From assembly GCA_016934875.1 (NCBI GenBank), contig JAFGSC010000352.1:1-6882 (forward strand): a DNA stretch of 6,882 nucleotides, read 5' to 3'. A program made the translations under genes and the position numbers. Source of the DNA: Candidatus Atribacteria bacterium (GTDB lineage Bacteria; Atribacterota; Phoenicimicrobiia; Phoenicimicrobiales; Stramentimicrobiaceae). Under the pieces are notes generated by a model. The model worked only from the letters and a program-made list of their open reading frames with translations, did no database searches and was not told the DNA's origin. Positions 6,605 through 6,882 of the stretch are shown in pieces (within the stretch, counting starts at the first letter, position 1; each line of letters starts with the position of its first letter).

Positions 6605-6795
6605 AGAATATAAACATATATCCTGGTTCTGAGATCAAAATCAATAAAATGATTATTTTTAAATTTCCCCTAATTATTTTGAATCTGTAAGATAATGCGC
6701 TAAGGTAAGTATTTTTAAAATATTAGAAAGACGAGTAGTTTATAATTCTCCGGAACCTTGAAGATTGGTTTTGTAAGTTGATATACAACATTATT

Positions 6796-6817
6796 ACTTA
6801 TACGGACAACCGTACAA
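6796..6817. promoter_or_regulatory. AraR-like operator dyad over the araN transcription start
   Basis: The core is a perfect dyad TACGG-ACAA-CCGTA (6801-6814), extended by further A/T matches on both sides. Plus-strand 6796-6811 (ACTTATACGGACAACC) matches the B. subtilis AraR consensus ATTTGTACGTACAAAT, as I recall it, at 11 of 16 positions; an overlapping CGTACAA half-site follows. The dyad lies 3-24 nt after the -10 box, over the expected +1, a standard repressor position. Regulation by an arabinose-responsive AraR-type (GntR/LacI) repressor fits the genes controlled, but another repressor could bind the dyad. Confidence 0.5.
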
Positions 6818-6819
6818 CT

Positions 6820-6849
6820 ATTATATATTTCATTGATTGTATTTGTCAA
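6820..6849 (-). promoter_or_regulatory. Consensus sigma-A promoter of the araNPQ operon
   Basis: The -35 box TTGACA (6844-6849) and the -10 box TATAAT (6820-6825) both match the consensus perfectly, with an 18-nt spacer. The region upstream of -35 (6850-6872) is rich in A tracts like an UP element. The predicted start is about 6813. This strength suggests the operon relies on repression at the overlapping dyad rather than activation. The long distance to araN (about 460 nt) leaves open that it first serves a small RNA or leader transcript. Confidence 0.65.
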
Positions 6850-6882
6850 CTTATTTTCAATATTTTTTAGATGTAAAATAAA

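Larger units (their letters stand above)
6354..6813 (-). other. Long untranslated leader of araN
   Basis: If transcription starts at the consensus promoter upstream (predicted start near 6813), the mRNA carries about 460 nt before the araN ATG. I find no open frame here with a convincing ribosome site on either strand. Visible elements, in transcript order: the operator dyad, a CTTCAAGG/GGAGAAT motif at 6745-6763, a second candidate promoter at 6576-6604, paired hairpins at 6520-6548 with a repeat of that motif, an 11-bp palindrome TTTTC-G-GAAAA at 6455-6465, the orphan Shine-Dalgarno at 6428-6437 and the true araN ribosome site. I recognise no known riboswitch class and no U-run attenuator. 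Confidence 0.45.

Noticed and set aside
6723..6791. 22-codon minus-strand frame starting ATG TTG TAT, just after the araN promoter
   Set aside because: No Shine-Dalgarno precedes it, the peptide shows no run of regulatory codons, and no attenuator hairpin with a U run follows. Kept only as leader sequence.

Overview
The window is AT-rich DNA with strong AGGAGG-type ribosome binding sites, which suggests a low-GC Firmicute (Clostridia or Halanaerobiia). This rests on composition and gene similarity only. All recognisable genes lie on the minus strand, so the window reads right to left. It holds one L-arabino-oligosaccharide uptake and degradation operon in the order araN, araP, araQ, a GH43 arabinofuranosidase, abfA. 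The start of a second sugar-binding-protein gene follows and is cut off by the left edge.

Right end (6354-6882): about 530 bases without a convincing gene. A perfect sigma-A-type promoter (TTGACA-N18-TATAAT) lies at its upstream end, and a dyad resembling AraR operators covers the predicted transcription start. The implied leader before araN is about 460 nt. It contains a second possible promoter, two stacked small hairpins (one showing GGA in its loop, as CsrA sites do) and an orphan Shine-Dalgarno sequence not followed by a start codon.

Middle (3147-6353): a family 1 solute-binding protein and two MalF/MalG-type permeases. Their lengths (430, 307, 281 aa) and order resemble what I recall of Bacillus subtilis AraN-AraP-AraQ. 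A 16-bp perfect stem-loop separates araN from the permeases. There is no ATPase gene, so a shared MsmX-type ATPase elsewhere is expected. The two permease genes are 6 nt apart.

Left half (317-3041): a surface-anchored or lipoprotein GH43 exo-arabinofuranosidase, then a cytoplasmic GH51 arabinofuranosidase (AbfA). Inferred scheme: the outside enzyme trims arabinan fragments, AraNPQ imports short arabino-oligosaccharides, and AbfA releases L-arabinose inside. The L-arabinose isomerase, kinase and epimerase genes are not in the window.

Left end (1-316): a 192-nt spacer with another orphan Shine-Dalgarno sequence and a 27-bp dyad, then the first 41 residues of a second secreted binding protein. 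The parallel orphan Shine-Dalgarno sequences in the two binding-protein leaders, and the AraR-like operator at a consensus promoter, are the most notable non-coding signals. I see no mobile element, CRISPR array, tRNA or rRNA.
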